A stretch of DNA of 64,000 bases from Pedobacter deserti. GTDB taxonomy: Bacteria > Bacteroidota > Bacteroidia > Sphingobacteriales > Sphingobacteriaceae. A program made the translations under genes and the position numbers. The stretch lies in the NCBI RefSeq assembly GCF_024436415.1, contig NZ_JAFMZQ010000002.1:414906-478905 (forward strand). The letters are read 5' to 3'. Positions 1 through 8,740 of this stretch are shown one piece after another (within the stretch, counting starts at the first letter, position 1; the number at the start of each line of letters is the position of its first letter). The notes beneath the pieces were generated by a model. The model made no database searches, was not told the DNA's origin, and saw only the letters and a program-made list of their open reading frames with translations.

Positions 1-1271
1 TAGCCCCGCCAGGTGTCTAAAGAAATGCTGGACGGGAGCTGGTCCGGTCGCATAAAAAACCCAGGTTGCGAGGCATAAACTCCGGTTTGATAAGCTTCGT
101 AAGCATTGGTTGCCGGGTTAAGTCCATAGGTGTTTTTTGTAAACCAGTCCTGGCGGTGCTGCAGATAGGCTTCCGTATCAAAACGGTCACGGTAATCGCT
201 CAGCCCTGTCGAGCCCACGTTCATCGTCATATTGATCACGGGCTTTCCGGGCTTCCCTTTCTTCGTGGTGATGATGATCACTCCGCTCGCAGCCTTTGCT
301 CCATAAATAGCGGCCGCAGAAGCATCTTTGAGGATGTCTATCTGGGCAATATCATCGGGATTTATTTCTGAAAGCTCGCCATAAAAGATCATACCGTCTA
401 GAATAAGCAATGGACTGTTGTGGCCGCCTTCGTCGTAAACCGATCGCCTGCCGCGAATCTCTATCTCGCCGCCTCCTTTAGCCGAAGGATTATAACCCAC
501 CCGCAAACCAGGCGTTCCGCGAAGGATGTCTTGTACGGTCTTCGGGTTTTCATTGGCAATCCGGTCGGGGATAATTTGTGTAACTGAGCCTGTAAGATCC
601 TTTTTTTGCATGGTACCATAGCCCACTACCACAACCTCGTTCAGGTCGCTCGTTGTGCGCACCAGCTTAATGCTGCCCATATCAGGGGCCGCGTTAACTT
701 CCATGAGTTCATAACCTATATAGCTGATCACAAGTTTATCGTCTTCAGCAACATTTTCCATGTAAAAAGCTCCGTTTTGGTCCGTCTTAACTGATCTCCC
801 TTTTCCTTTCAATCCCACCGTAGCGCCAATAAGGGGCTGGTCGTTTTCGTCAACGATCTTCCCCCTTACATTGATAGCCCTGAAGCTGGTTACGAGATTG
901 CGGAGAAAGTTGCTCCCCGATTTCCGGATGGTGATGTTCTTATTCTCGATCACGTAGGTGAGGGGCAGGTCTTTGAGTACAGTTCTTAAGGCTTCATCAA
1001 CGGTCACATTCCGGAGGTTCAGGTCCTTCAGCTGGTTGTTTGAAATGATTCCCCCTTCATAATAGAAGTCGAAGCCGCTTTGCTTTCTGATTTCCTTAAA
1101 GGCAGATTTCAGCGACATACGGTCCTGCGTGATGGTTATCCGCTGGCCTAAGGTAGCGGCACTGACCTGCATTAGGGATGCTAAGATTATAATGGTAATC
1201 AGTCGCATAGTTCGCCATAGTTTAAGGTATAACGAGGCCGTTATACCAGGTTTGGTATAAAATCGATACAT
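1..1271 (-). CDS. SusC/RagA-type TonB-dependent receptor, N-terminal part (truncated by window edge)
   Basis: This is the first roughly 423 residues of an outer-membrane SusC-like receptor; the reading frame is open to base 1, so the C-terminal barrel lies outside the window. Reading from an ATG at 1271 gives the long positively charged leader typical of Bacteroidota SusC proteins, a hydrophobic segment ending in MQVSAATLGQ, an STN (secretin/TonB short N-terminal) domain, a carboxypeptidase-D regulatory-like domain (VRGKIVDENDQPLIGATV) and the plug beginning VVVVGYGTMQKKDLTGSV. An STN domain marks a receptor that signals to a FecR-type anti-sigma factor. The matching FecR and ECF sigma genes lie directly upstream on the same strand. 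An internal ATG at 1208 would shorten the leader; 1271 is preferred because it restores the charged n-region. The substrate cannot be read from this part. Confidence 0.9.
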   Translation of the reverse strand, partial: MYRFYTKPGITASLYLKLWRTMRLITIIILASLMQVSAATLGQRITITQDRMSLKSAFKEIRKQSGFDFYYEGGIISNNQLKDLNLRNVTVDEALRTVLKDLPLTYVIENKNITIRKSGSNFLRNLVTSFRAINVRGKIVDENDQPLIGATVGLKGKGRSVKTDQNGAFYMENVAEDDKLVISYIGYELMEVNAAPDMGSIKLVRTTSDLNEVVVVGYGTMQKKDLTGSVTQIIPDRIANENPKTVQDILRGTPGLRVGYNPSAKGGGEIEIRGRRSVYDEGGHNSPLLILDGMIFYGELSEINPDDIAQIDILKDASAAAIYGAKAASGVIIITTKKGKPGKPVINMTMNVGSTGLSDYRDRFDTEAYLQHRQDWFTKNTYGLNPATNAYEAYQTGVYASQPGFFMRPDQLPSSISLDTWRG

Positions 1272-1369
1272 TTGGTTAATTTGGTTCTAAAGCAGTATGC
1301 CTCCGGCGCTGGAAACGTGTTGGCATCCTGTGGTTAACACTTGTAAAATTATAAGTTGTCCAAACGCAG

Positions 1370-1390
1370 CCAGAAGTGCTTCACTTCTGG
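1370..1390. other. Perfect 9-bp stem hairpin between fecR and susC
   Basis: CCAGAAGTG, a 3-nt loop and CACTTCTGG form a perfect stem-loop about 60 nt after the fecR stop and 100 nt before the susC start. On the gene strand it is not followed by a T run, so it is more likely a processing or attenuation structure than a simple terminator. Its function is not known. Confidence 0.5.
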
Positions 1391-1448
1391 TTTGCTTATT
1401 TTAGTGCTGTACTCTGAGTATATTTTTCATGCATTTTGGGTAAACAAT

Positions 1449-2618
1449 CTATTTTCCTTTAGCTACATACACCTTTCTTCCCTCGATCTTAAAACTGACC
1501 TGCCCTGATGATTCGATGTGCTTTAGAATTTCCGACAGGTTCTTGCTTCTCGAAATCCAGCCACCAGATCTGATGTTTGCAGGTACAGAGGCTTCATAAA
1601 CGACATCTACGTTGTACCACCGGGCAATCTTGCGCATGGCCAGCCGGAAATCCAATTCATCCAGGTTGAAGTCGCCATTTTTCCAGTCGACCACATTGTC
1701 AATATTCACTTCGCTCACACGTAGCGCTTTTCCGTCGTTCAGGGCCTGTTCGCCTGGCTTAAGTACCTGCGTCAACCTGCCCGATCTGACAAGTACAGAG
1801 CCTTCTATCAGGGTTGTGGTCACAAGTGCTTCGTTGCCATAGCTGTTCAGGTTAAAATGCGTGCCCAGTACTTCCACCTCTTGTTTGCTCGTCGTAACCA
1901 CAAATGGGTGGGCAGCATCCCTGGCGATTTCAAAATAACCTTCACCTGTCAGTGAGACCCTTCGTTTGCCGTCTTTGATCAGTCTGGACGAATAGGTTAA
2001 GCTCGAAGCTGAATTGAGCCACACATATGAGCCGTCTGGAAGACGCAGCTTATAGGTTTCGCCGTTAGTGGTCGACAACGTATTGGTTCCCTCCCTTTCG
2101 CCGGCATTGCCCACGATCTCATAAACAACATCGCCGCTTTCCGACTTTTTAATGATTACACCAGCTTCTTTAGCCACTTCGCCAGTCTTAACATCGCCCA
2201 GCCTCACTTTCTTCCCGTTTGCTAGTGTCAGCGTAGCCCCGGTAACACCGGAAGTAATGTCGTTTTGGTAGGCATCACGCTGAGTCTGTTCAGAGCTGTT
2301 ATTATTCCAAAGGACTACGCCAACAAGCAGGATCCCCACTGCGACGGCTGCTGAAAGACGCGGCCACAGGCCAATCAGGCGGGAACTTTTTTGCGGGCGA
2401 TCAGCAACGACAGACCCGAAAATTCTATCTCCCGCAGTGCGATCGAGGCTGTGCAGCGTTTCCGGATGTTCATAACTGTGGGAAATTAAATGATCTATTT
2501 GCTGGGTATAAGCCGGATTTTGCACATACGAGAGAAATTCGAGGCGTTCTTCCTCATTCAGCTCTTTTGATAGATATTTAGAAAACAACGTAGTCAGTCG
2601 TTCGTGGTGTTCGGTCAT
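1449..2618 (-). CDS. FecR family anti-sigma factor
   Basis: This 389-residue protein is an inner-membrane anti-sigma regulator. The N-terminal ~80 residues form the cytoplasmic sigma-binding part, a single membrane segment lies near residues 86-106 (AVAVGILLVGVVLW), and the periplasmic FecR domain covers about 185-280 with the family signatures LPDGSYVWLNSASSL and GEGYFEIARD. The C-terminal DUF4974/STN-like part follows, with the GGWISRSKNLSEILKHIE segment. It lies between the ECF sigma gene (81 nt upstream) and the SusC receptor (about 178 nt downstream), the usual order for a surface-signalling locus. It is expected to hold the sigma factor until the receptor's STN domain contacts it. Confidence 0.93.
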   Translation of the reverse strand: MTEHHERLTTLFSKYLSKELNEEERLEFLSYVQNPAYTQQIDHLISHSYEHPETLHSLDRTAGDRIFGSVVADRPQKSSRLIGLWPRLSAAVAVGILLVGVVLWNNNSSEQTQRDAYQNDITSGVTGATLTLANGKKVRLGDVKTGEVAKEAGVIIKKSESGDVVYEIVGNAGEREGTNTLSTTNGETYKLRLPDGSYVWLNSASSLTYSSRLIKDGKRRVSLTGEGYFEIARDAAHPFVVTTSKQEVEVLGTHFNLNSYGNEALVTTTLIEGSVLVRSGRLTQVLKPGEQALNDGKALRVSEVNIDNVVDWKNGDFNLDELDFRLAMRKIARWYNVDVVYEASVPANIRSGGWISRSKNLSEILKHIESSGQVSFKIEGRKVYVAKGK

Positions 2619-2698
2619 ATATTTGGTTCAGGGTTACACAGCATTAAGTGCTGCCCTATAAACACTGACACTTCAGCTGAGGCCTGGGGTAGGTCGTT

Positions 2699-3295
2699 CT
2701 AAAAATTTTTTAAAAAAAAGATAATCAGTGCGGAACAAACCAGCGCATAATGCCTGAAATGCGTGCGGATGGTTGCCAGCGCCTGCTTCATATGATAGTG
2801 AACGGTGGCAGGAGAGATGTTAAGTTTAGCTGCAGCCTCATCATAGCTAAGTCCCTCGAAATGGCACAGCGCGTATACACGGCGCTGCTGTTCGGGCAGT
2901 TTGCTTACCACATTGTCCAGAAGTTCCTTCGTTTCGCGGTAATCAAGCGCCTGCTGTGTACCCAGGTCATTTTCCGTTGCACTGAGGCTTATTTGGGTCT
3001 TTACCTTCATAACGATTGCCTCGTGGCGCAGCAGGTTGAACGTATGGTTGCGGACAAGTCGGTTAAGATAAGCCCCGAAGTTCCCGATACCGGGCAGTTG
3101 CCTGCGGCCCGACCATACCTTCAGGAAAATGTCCTGTACAATCTCCTCGGCATCTGTATCTGAACGCGAAATTTTCAAGGCAAAGGTATACACATACTGC
3201 TGATAGTAGTCGAAAAGATCCCGGAAGGCGCGCTCGTTCCCATCGGCAATTTTTGCCAGCAGTTCAGACTCGTTCAACAGGGGTTTGCCGTTCAT
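2699..3295 (-). CDS. ECF RNA polymerase sigma factor (FecI-like)
   Basis: This 198-residue protein has the two domains of an extracytoplasmic-function sigma factor. Region 2 is around residues 24-90 (FRDLFDYYQQYVYTFALKIS and DAEEIVQDIFLKVW). Region 4 is around 130-180 (LPEQQRRVYALCHFEGLSYDEAAAKLNIS) with a helix-turn-helix for -35 recognition. A short hydrophobic C-terminal tail follows (ALVCSALIIFFLKNF), as often seen in Bacteroidota FecI homologues. It is the first gene of the sigma/anti-sigma/receptor locus and is predicted to direct transcription of the downstream receptor and its partners. No clear TAnnTTTG box is visible before it. Confidence 0.93.
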   Translation of the reverse strand: MNGKPLLNESELLAKIADGNERAFRDLFDYYQQYVYTFALKISRSDTDAEEIVQDIFLKVWSGRRQLPGIGNFGAYLNRLVRNHTFNLLRHEAIVMKVKTQISLSATENDLGTQQALDYRETKELLDNVVSKLPEQQRRVYALCHFEGLSYDEAAAKLNISPATVHYHMKQALATIRTHFRHYALVCSALIIFFLKNF

Positions 3296-3407
3296 TGGTT
3301 AGATTTGGTTGTGGCGCAGCGCGACCAAGTCAATGATAGAATAAATTTTTCATTTTCCCAGAGATATATAAGTTTTTTTAAACTGCGTATTATAAATGCG
3401 TTTTTTT

Positions 3408-3415
3408 TAGCTTTG
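3408..3415 (+). promoter_or_regulatory. -7 box TAGCTTTG immediately before a lipoprotein start
   Basis: TAGCTTTG matches the Bacteroidota -7 consensus TAnnTTTG. It ends 5 nt before the ATG at 3421, so transcription would start at or next to the start codon, giving a nearly leaderless mRNA. No good -33 TTG was seen. Confidence 0.4.
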
Positions 3416-3420
3416 GCCAT

Positions 3421-3999
3421 ATGAGGATACGAGATTTGCTTTTCATGGCTGTGTTTTCTCTCATTTTATGGAGCTGCGGTGGGCAACCGGCACAGGAGAC
3501 ACAGAAACTTAAGGATGATCTGAAAACTGTTCGCAGCGAAGTGAAAGACCTTCAAACCCTGCTTGTCGAGAAGGAGACAACCATCTATGGTCTGCAAAGA
3601 CAGGTCGACAGTCTGCAGGCAGATACCTTAAACCTTGGTTTGTACAACCCCGCACTTATCGGCCGCTGGCGTGTTAACATGAAGTGCACAGAAACGAACT
3701 GCGACGGATCCGCAGTAGGCGATAGCAAATCGGAGCAATGGCTGATCTCATATACCAAAGAATCTATCATGGTGCAGGTCCTGGACAAAGGTAAGCTCAG
3801 CCGCACTTATAAAGGTGTTTTTACCAGCAGGGGCCTTCAACTCGAAGATCCGGCCAATGTGCAGACTGCCACGATTACGGTTGCCATGCTCCCGCCCGTG
3901 GCGGGCAAGATGGAGGGGAAGCGTTTTATAACGCAGGCCGACTGCCGCATTGTATATGACGTTAGTGCTGAATTGATGGATAGCAACGACAAACTCTGA
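3421..3999 (+). CDS. Putative lipoprotein with N-terminal coiled coil
   Basis: This 192-residue protein begins with a lipoprotein signal peptide whose lipobox is LWSC, so Cys19 would be lipidated. Residues about 26-66 are charged with heptad-like leucines (KLKDDLKTVRSEVKDLQTLL) and should form a coiled coil. The rest (about 75-192) looks like a small beta-rich domain starting LIGRWRVNMKC, as in lipocalin-like stress proteins, but no family can be named with confidence. It lies 4 nt upstream of the antiporter gene and is probably co-transcribed with it. The first ATG keeps the arginines of the signal peptide n-region. Confidence 0.75.
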   Translation: MRIRDLLFMAVFSLILWSCGGQPAQETQKLKDDLKTVRSEVKDLQTLLVEKETTIYGLQRQVDSLQADTLNLGLYNPALIGRWRVNMKCTETNCDGSAVGDSKSEQWLISYTKESIMVQVLDKGKLSRTYKGVFTSRGLQLEDPANVQTATITVAMLPPVAGKMEGKRFITQADCRIVYDVSAELMDSNDKL

Positions 4000-4003
4000 C
4001 GAT

Positions 4004-6142
4004 ATGCTGATTTTATCTTCCCTGGAGTTTACTTTGCCGCTAACCAATCCGGTGATTATTTTCTCGCTGGTGCTCTTTATCATTCTCTTTGCGCCTATTC
4101 TCTTCAATAAAATACGCATCCCGCACATTATTGGGCTTATCCTGGCTGGTACGCTGGTAGGCCCCTACGGGCTCAACCTGCTGCGCAGGGATAGCAGTAT
4201 CCTATTGTTCGGTACAGTGGGTTTGCTTTATATCATGTTCCTGGCCGGACTTGAAATAGATCTGGGTGAGTTCAAGAAGAACAAAGGCAAGATCCTTGTA
4301 TTCGGACTTACTACCTTTCTTATCCCGCTGGGTCTGGGCTCCCTGGCCAGCTATTATGTTCTGAATTTTGATTTTATGGCCTCCCTGCTTCTGGCCAGTA
4401 TGTTCTCCACACATACCCTTATTGCCTATCCCATCGCAAGTAAGTACGGGATTGTACAGAACCGCGCCGTAACCATGACGGTGGGCGGGACCATGATCAC
4501 TGATGTGCTTGCCCTTCTTATTCTTGCCGGTGTCGCGGGCAGCAGCAAGGGCGATGTGTCCAGTTTGTTCTGGATCAGACTCGGTGTGTCCTCTTTTGTT
4601 TTCGTGGGTATCGTGCTTTTCGTATTTCCGATCATTATCCGTTGGTTCTTTAAGAAGTTCGATGATAGTGTATCACAGTATATTTTTGTGCTTGGGATGG
4701 TATTTCTGGCCGCCTTTATGGCCGAAGCAGCGGGTATGGAATCCATTATCGGTGCATTCTTCTCCGGATTGGTGCTCAACAAGTTTGTGCCGCATACTTC
4801 ACCTTTAATGAACCGGATCGATTTTGTAGGCAATGCGCTGTTTATCCCATTCTTCTTAATCAGCGTAGGAATGCTTGTCGACGTGAGCGTGCTCTTCAAA
4901 GGCTGGGGAGCAATGAAGGTTGCCGGCGTGATCATCGTCGTATCTCTGGCGTCCAAATACCTCGCGGCCGTCATCACCGCCAAAGCATTTAAATTGCGGC
5001 CGGTGGAGGGTAACCTGATCTTCGGTTTAAGCTCTTCTCACGCGGCAGCTACACTGGCCATCATCCTCGTAGGGTACAACATCATCACTGGCGAGACACC
5101 CGCCGGAGAACCCATCCGCCTGCTGAATGAGGATGTGCTGAATGGTACGATCCTTCTTATTTTGGTAAGTTGCGCCGTTAGTTCGTTTGTCGTCGAACGC
5201 GCCGCGCGTACCCTGGCACTTGAAGACCCGGCCGAGCCGGTGACCGGGCCCGACCAAAGGGTCCTCGTTTCCCTGTCACACCCCGAGCTGATGGCCGATC
5301 TGCTTGATCTTGGTTTCATGCTGCGGCAGAAGGCCCTGACCTCGCCGCTGTATGCGCTCAATGTGATCGACGATAAGCAGTTGCCAAGAATCAGCAAGGC
5401 GCAGATCCGTATTCTCGACAGAGCCCTGGTTCATGCCGCTGCGGTTGAGCAGCAGCTTATCCCGATATCGCGGCACGACGCATCTGTAAGCAACGGAATT
5501 GTGTACACCGCCAGGGAACATCAGATCAGCGACCTGGTGGTTGGTTTGCATAAGAACGCAAATGCAACAGAGTTTTTCGGACAGACGGTTGAGAGTACTG
5601 TGCGGCGTTTCCACGATACCATATATGTGTACAAGGCCGTTCAGCCGCTCAATACGCTTAAGCGGCTTATTGTGCTGGCTCCCCAAAATGCAGAGTCAGA
5701 GCCCGGCTTCAGTCACTGGGTTCAGCGCTCCCTCGTCCTGGCTGGCGAAGCGGGCATGAGCATTCTGTTCTACGGATCAAAGCACACGCTGGCCGCAATC
5801 AAGTCGGTACTCGCCAAGCAGAAATCGGCCGCCAACGCAGCTTACCATGAGTTTAACAACTGGGAAGACTTCCTGATCTTAGGTAAGACGGTAAAGGCCA
5901 ACGACCTGATGGTTATTGTGGCAGCGCGGAAACTGACGGCCTCGTACCTCCCGCAGATGCAAAAGCTGCCGCACTATCTTTCGCGTTATTTTGAGCAAAA
6001 CAGTTTTATCATTCTATATCCAAAGCAATTGCCTACAGGAATAGACCTGGAAGACATACAGCAATCGGACGGATCACTGCTCGAGCCAATTGCACAAAGT
6101 AAGCTGATGGGGGCAATAAAGCGATTGTTTAGCCAAAAATAA
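4004..6142 (+). CDS. CPA2-type cation/proton antiporter with USP-like C-terminal region
   Basis: This 712-residue inner-membrane protein has about 12-13 hydrophobic segments over residues 10-400. Features of the monovalent cation:proton antiporter-2 (Kef/NapA-like) family are visible, such as PHIIGLILAGTLVGPYGLNL near the start, GLEIDLGEFKK, and a long helix around FSGLVLNKFVPHTSPL followed by LFIPFFLISVGMLVD. The remaining 300 residues are soluble and resemble two universal-stress-protein-like cytoplasmic domains (RVLVSLSHPELMADLLDLG and RLIVLAPQNAESEPGFSHW), a common arrangement in Bacteroidota. It should exchange Na+ or K+ for protons. It follows the lipoprotein gene at 4 nt. Confidence 0.9.
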   Translation: MLILSSLEFTLPLTNPVIIFSLVLFIILFAPILFNKIRIPHIIGLILAGTLVGPYGLNLLRRDSSILLFGTVGLLYIMFLAGLEIDLGEFKKNKGKILVFGLTTFLIPLGLGSLASYYVLNFDFMASLLLASMFSTHTLIAYPIASKYGIVQNRAVTMTVGGTMITDVLALLILAGVAGSSKGDVSSLFWIRLGVSSFVFVGIVLFVFPIIIRWFFKKFDDSVSQYIFVLGMVFLAAFMAEAAGMESIIGAFFSGLVLNKFVPHTSPLMNRIDFVGNALFIPFFLISVGMLVDVSVLFKGWGAMKVAGVIIVVSLASKYLAAVITAKAFKLRPVEGNLIFGLSSSHAAATLAIILVGYNIITGETPAGEPIRLLNEDVLNGTILLILVSCAVSSFVVERAARTLALEDPAEPVTGPDQRVLVSLSHPELMADLLDLGFMLRQKALTSPLYALNVIDDKQLPRISKAQIRILDRALVHAAAVEQQLIPISRHDASVSNGIVYTAREHQISDLVVGLHKNANATEFFGQTVESTVRRFHDTIYVYKAVQPLNTLKRLIVLAPQNAESEPGFSHWVQRSLVLAGEAGMSILFYGSKHTLAAIKSVLAKQKSAANAAYHEFNNWEDFLILGKTVKANDLMVIVAARKLTASYLPQMQKLPHYLSRYFEQNSFIILYPKQLPTGIDLEDIQQSDGSLLEPIAQSKLMGAIKRLFSQK

Positions 6143-6218
6143 ATTTATTTGCCCAACGATGGGGTATTTTGGGGAATTCTGAGTATTTTCGTAGAAACGC
6201 TTGTAAACTCTCAGTTAA

Positions 6219-6416
6219 ATGGCCAAGATAGATTTATTAGAAGACTGCAAATTAAAGGCTCATAATGTTCAAACCGCACTCAGGTCGGTTATTTTTGATG
6301 AGTTTGAAAATCCATACCTATTGGAGAACTACCTGGAATGTTTAAGAGAATCGCAGCTCGTCGTAGAAAGGCGGCTTGCAGCAATCAGCGTTCGTGATAA
6401 CAATATCGAGAAGTAG
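6219..6416 (+). CDS. Small protein of unknown function (65 aa)
   Basis: This is a short acidic cytoplasmic protein with no signal peptide or membrane segment and mixed helical content (LLENYLECLRESQLVVERRL). It lies 76 nt after the antiporter on the same strand and 17 nt from the end of the convergent symporter gene. A possible -7-like sequence TATTTTCG lies about 35 nt upstream. I do not recognise a family. Its position, length and codon use suggest a real gene, but the evidence is modest. Confidence 0.6.
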   Translation: MAKIDLLEDCKLKAHNVQTALRSVIFDEFENPYLLENYLECLRESQLVVERRLAAISVRDNNIEK

Positions 6417-6433
6417 TTGCCGCAACTGTTCTT

Positions 6434-7849
6434 TTACCACTCGCTCGTATTCTCAATTCCCGCTGCCCTGGCATCAAATACCGGGTCCTTACCCGCCTTG
6501 CGCTGCTGCTGGTAATCTTTGAGTGCCTTCAGTGCAGGTTTGCGCAGCAGCAGAATAGCGATAACGTTTAGCCAGGCCATCATACCCACACCAATATCCC
6601 CTAATGTCCATGCGGCTTCTGCGGTTTTAACCGATCCGTAAAAAGTAGAGAACAACAATAACAGGCGCAGGATGTTAATTGCCCATTTATTGCCTTTTTT
6701 ATCCAGATAACTCAAGTTCGTTTCCGCAATATAGTAATAGGCCATAATGGTCGTAAAAGCAAAAAACAGCAAGGACACAGCCACAAAGCCAGAGCCCAGC
6801 GCAGGGAAATGCGAGCTTATCGCTTGTTGTGTATACTCCGCACCGATCTTCGCACCAGGCAGATTTTCCACTAAAAAGCCGCCATCAGGATTAAGCACAT
6901 TGTATTTTCCGGTAAAGAGGATCATAAAGGCGGTTGCAGTACACACAAATAGGGTATCGATGTAAACCGAAAAGGCCTGCACCAGTCCTTGCTTTGCAGG
7001 GTGGCTAACTTCCGCTGCCGCTGCCGCGTGCGGAGCAGTACCCTGTCCGGCCTCATTGGAGTAAATGCCGCGCTTCACACCCCAGGCTACAGCCATACCA
7101 AATATGCCGGCAAAGGCTGGTTCCAGATCGAAGGCCGACCGGAAGATCAGACCGATCACCGACGGTATCTCTGCAATGTTCATCAGCATAATCACAACTG
7201 CCATTAAAATATAGCCGCCCGCCATAAACGGAACTATGATCTCAGCTACTTTACCGATCCGCTTTACACCGCCAAAAATGATCAGCGCCAGTAAAATGAC
7301 AACGGCAGCCCCCGTATATGCTACGGGAATATCAAAGGCGTTCTGCATGCTGAGCGCGATACTGTTGCTTTGTACACCCGGAAGGAAAAAGGCCGTACTT
7401 AAAACCGTGGCCACCGCAAAGAGAACCGCATACCATTTAAGGCCCAAACCTTTCTCAATATAATAGGACGGTCCCCCGCGGTACTCCCCGTTTTTCACCT
7501 GCTTATATATCTGTCCGAGTGTAGCCTCAATAAAAGCAGAAGCAGCACCCAAAAAAGCGATCAGCCACATCCAAAATACCGCGCCCGGCCCTCCCATAGC
7601 AATGGCCGTGGCTACGCCGGCAATATTACCGGTACCAATGCGTCCGGAGATGGCTATAGCAAAAGCCTGAAACGAGCTTACCCCTTTGTCTGAGCTTTTT
7701 CCATCGAACAACAGGCGCCACATTTCCTTGATGTATCGCACCTGCAGAAACCGGGTTACGATAGAGAAATATATGCCTGTACCCATGCACAGGATAATGA
7801 GCGCATTGCTCCAGATTAAGTCGTTAATACTAGTCAGTAGTCCTTCCAT
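6434..7849 (-). CDS. Alanine/glycine:cation symporter (AGCS family)
   Basis: This is a polytopic inner-membrane transporter that imports small neutral amino acids with Na+. The start is taken at the ATG at 7849 (MEGLLTSINDLIWSNALI); a start at 7903 would add 18 polar residues ahead of the usual N-terminus. Family signatures are visible: SGRIGTGNIAGVATAI, GPSYYIEKGLGLKW and SNEAGQGTAPHAAAAA. About ten hydrophobic segments follow one another to FYGSVKTAEAAWTLGDIGVG, and the tail is short and charged. The length of about 471 residues fits the family. It is monocistronic and convergent with the small gene at 6219. Confidence 0.93.
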   Translation of the reverse strand: MEGLLTSINDLIWSNALIILCMGTGIYFSIVTRFLQVRYIKEMWRLLFDGKSSDKGVSSFQAFAIAISGRIGTGNIAGVATAIAMGGPGAVFWMWLIAFLGAASAFIEATLGQIYKQVKNGEYRGGPSYYIEKGLGLKWYAVLFAVATVLSTAFFLPGVQSNSIALSMQNAFDIPVAYTGAAVVILLALIIFGGVKRIGKVAEIIVPFMAGGYILMAVVIMLMNIAEIPSVIGLIFRSAFDLEPAFAGIFGMAVAWGVKRGIYSNEAGQGTAPHAAAAAEVSHPAKQGLVQAFSVYIDTLFVCTATAFMILFTGKYNVLNPDGGFLVENLPGAKIGAEYTQQAISSHFPALGSGFVAVSLLFFAFTTIMAYYYIAETNLSYLDKKGNKWAINILRLLLLFSTFYGSVKTAEAAWTLGDIGVGMMAWLNVIAILLLRKPALKALKDYQQQRKAGKDPVFDARAAGIENTSEW

Positions 7850-7996
7850 GTTTGAATAAATAGTCTGTTTGTCGGAAAACTGTAAAGAAAGGGAAAATCT
7901 CAATTATTTCAAGCCACTTGGGGCTAATAACAGAAATATTTTAAAGTCGGTATAATAAAGCGGCCGCGAGGGCGTAATATATACGAGAGCGTTAAT

Positions 7997-8740
7997 TTAG
8001 ATGGTGGGGAATGTATCGGAATGATCATTCCCCGCTTTTTTTATCTTCAGGATATAACCCAGTCCGTAAACATTTTCAATAGAAACCAGCTCCGATGCTT
8101 TAAAAAAACCACGTAATCTTGAAATAAAAACCTCCAGGCTTTTCCCGTTAAAGTAATCGTCGCTGCCCCACAAGGCCATTAAAACATCACTCTTCCTTAC
8201 TACCCGGTTCGGATGCTTTATCAGATAGTTTAGCAATTCAGATTCTCTGCGCGTCAGCGATACCTCCCTGCCGCCCGGCAGCAAAACAAGCAACTGGTCA
8301 TGAACGTACGTCACATCACCAAGGTCCGTTTGTTGCAGATCAGCCTCCCCATGATAGCGCGGGGCAGGCGAGAAGGTCTTTAAAATGTTGCTGACCCGAA
8401 GCACCAGCTCATCAATTTCAAAAGGCTTCGAAATATAATCAATAGCCCCAAGGTTGAGGCCGCGGAGCCTGTTGCCTTTTTCACTATGAGCCGTCAGAAA
8501 GAGAAAGATCTGATGCTGATTTAATTCATGCACCCGCGCGGCCAGATCAAAACCATTCATATCCGGCAGCTGCACATCAATGATGAGTAAACGGTTGGCC
8601 ATAACATGCTTTCGGTAGTAGCCAAGCGCTTCATGGGCAGTTTGAAACCAAATTACGCTGAAACCCCTCATTTTCAGGAAGCTGGAAACAACAGTTCCCA
8701 AGTCAGGTTCATCTTCAATTAAAACGATGTCGTACATCAC
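7997..8740 (-). CDS. Response regulator, OmpR/PhoB family
   Basis: This 247-residue protein has an N-terminal receiver domain (acidic pair ED near residues 11-12, phospho-acceptor Asp in LLIIDVQLPDMNGFD, conserved Lys in YISKPFE). The C-terminal winged helix DNA-binding domain has LTRRESELLNYLIKHPNRVV and VFISRLRGFF. Its start overlaps the end of the histidine kinase gene by 4 nt, so the two are translationally coupled and form one two-component system. The kinase type and the short loop suggest a Bacteroidota envelope-sensing pair; the target genes are unknown. Confidence 0.93.
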   Translation of the reverse strand: MMYDIVLIEDEPDLGTVVSSFLKMRGFSVIWFQTAHEALGYYRKHVMANRLLIIDVQLPDMNGFDLAARVHELNQHQIFLFLTAHSEKGNRLRGLNLGAIDYISKPFEIDELVLRVSNILKTFSPAPRYHGEADLQQTDLGDVTYVHDQLLVLLPGGREVSLTRRESELLNYLIKHPNRVVRKSDVLMALWGSDDYFNGKSLEVFISRLRGFFKASELVSIENVYGLGYILKIKKAGNDHSDTFPTI

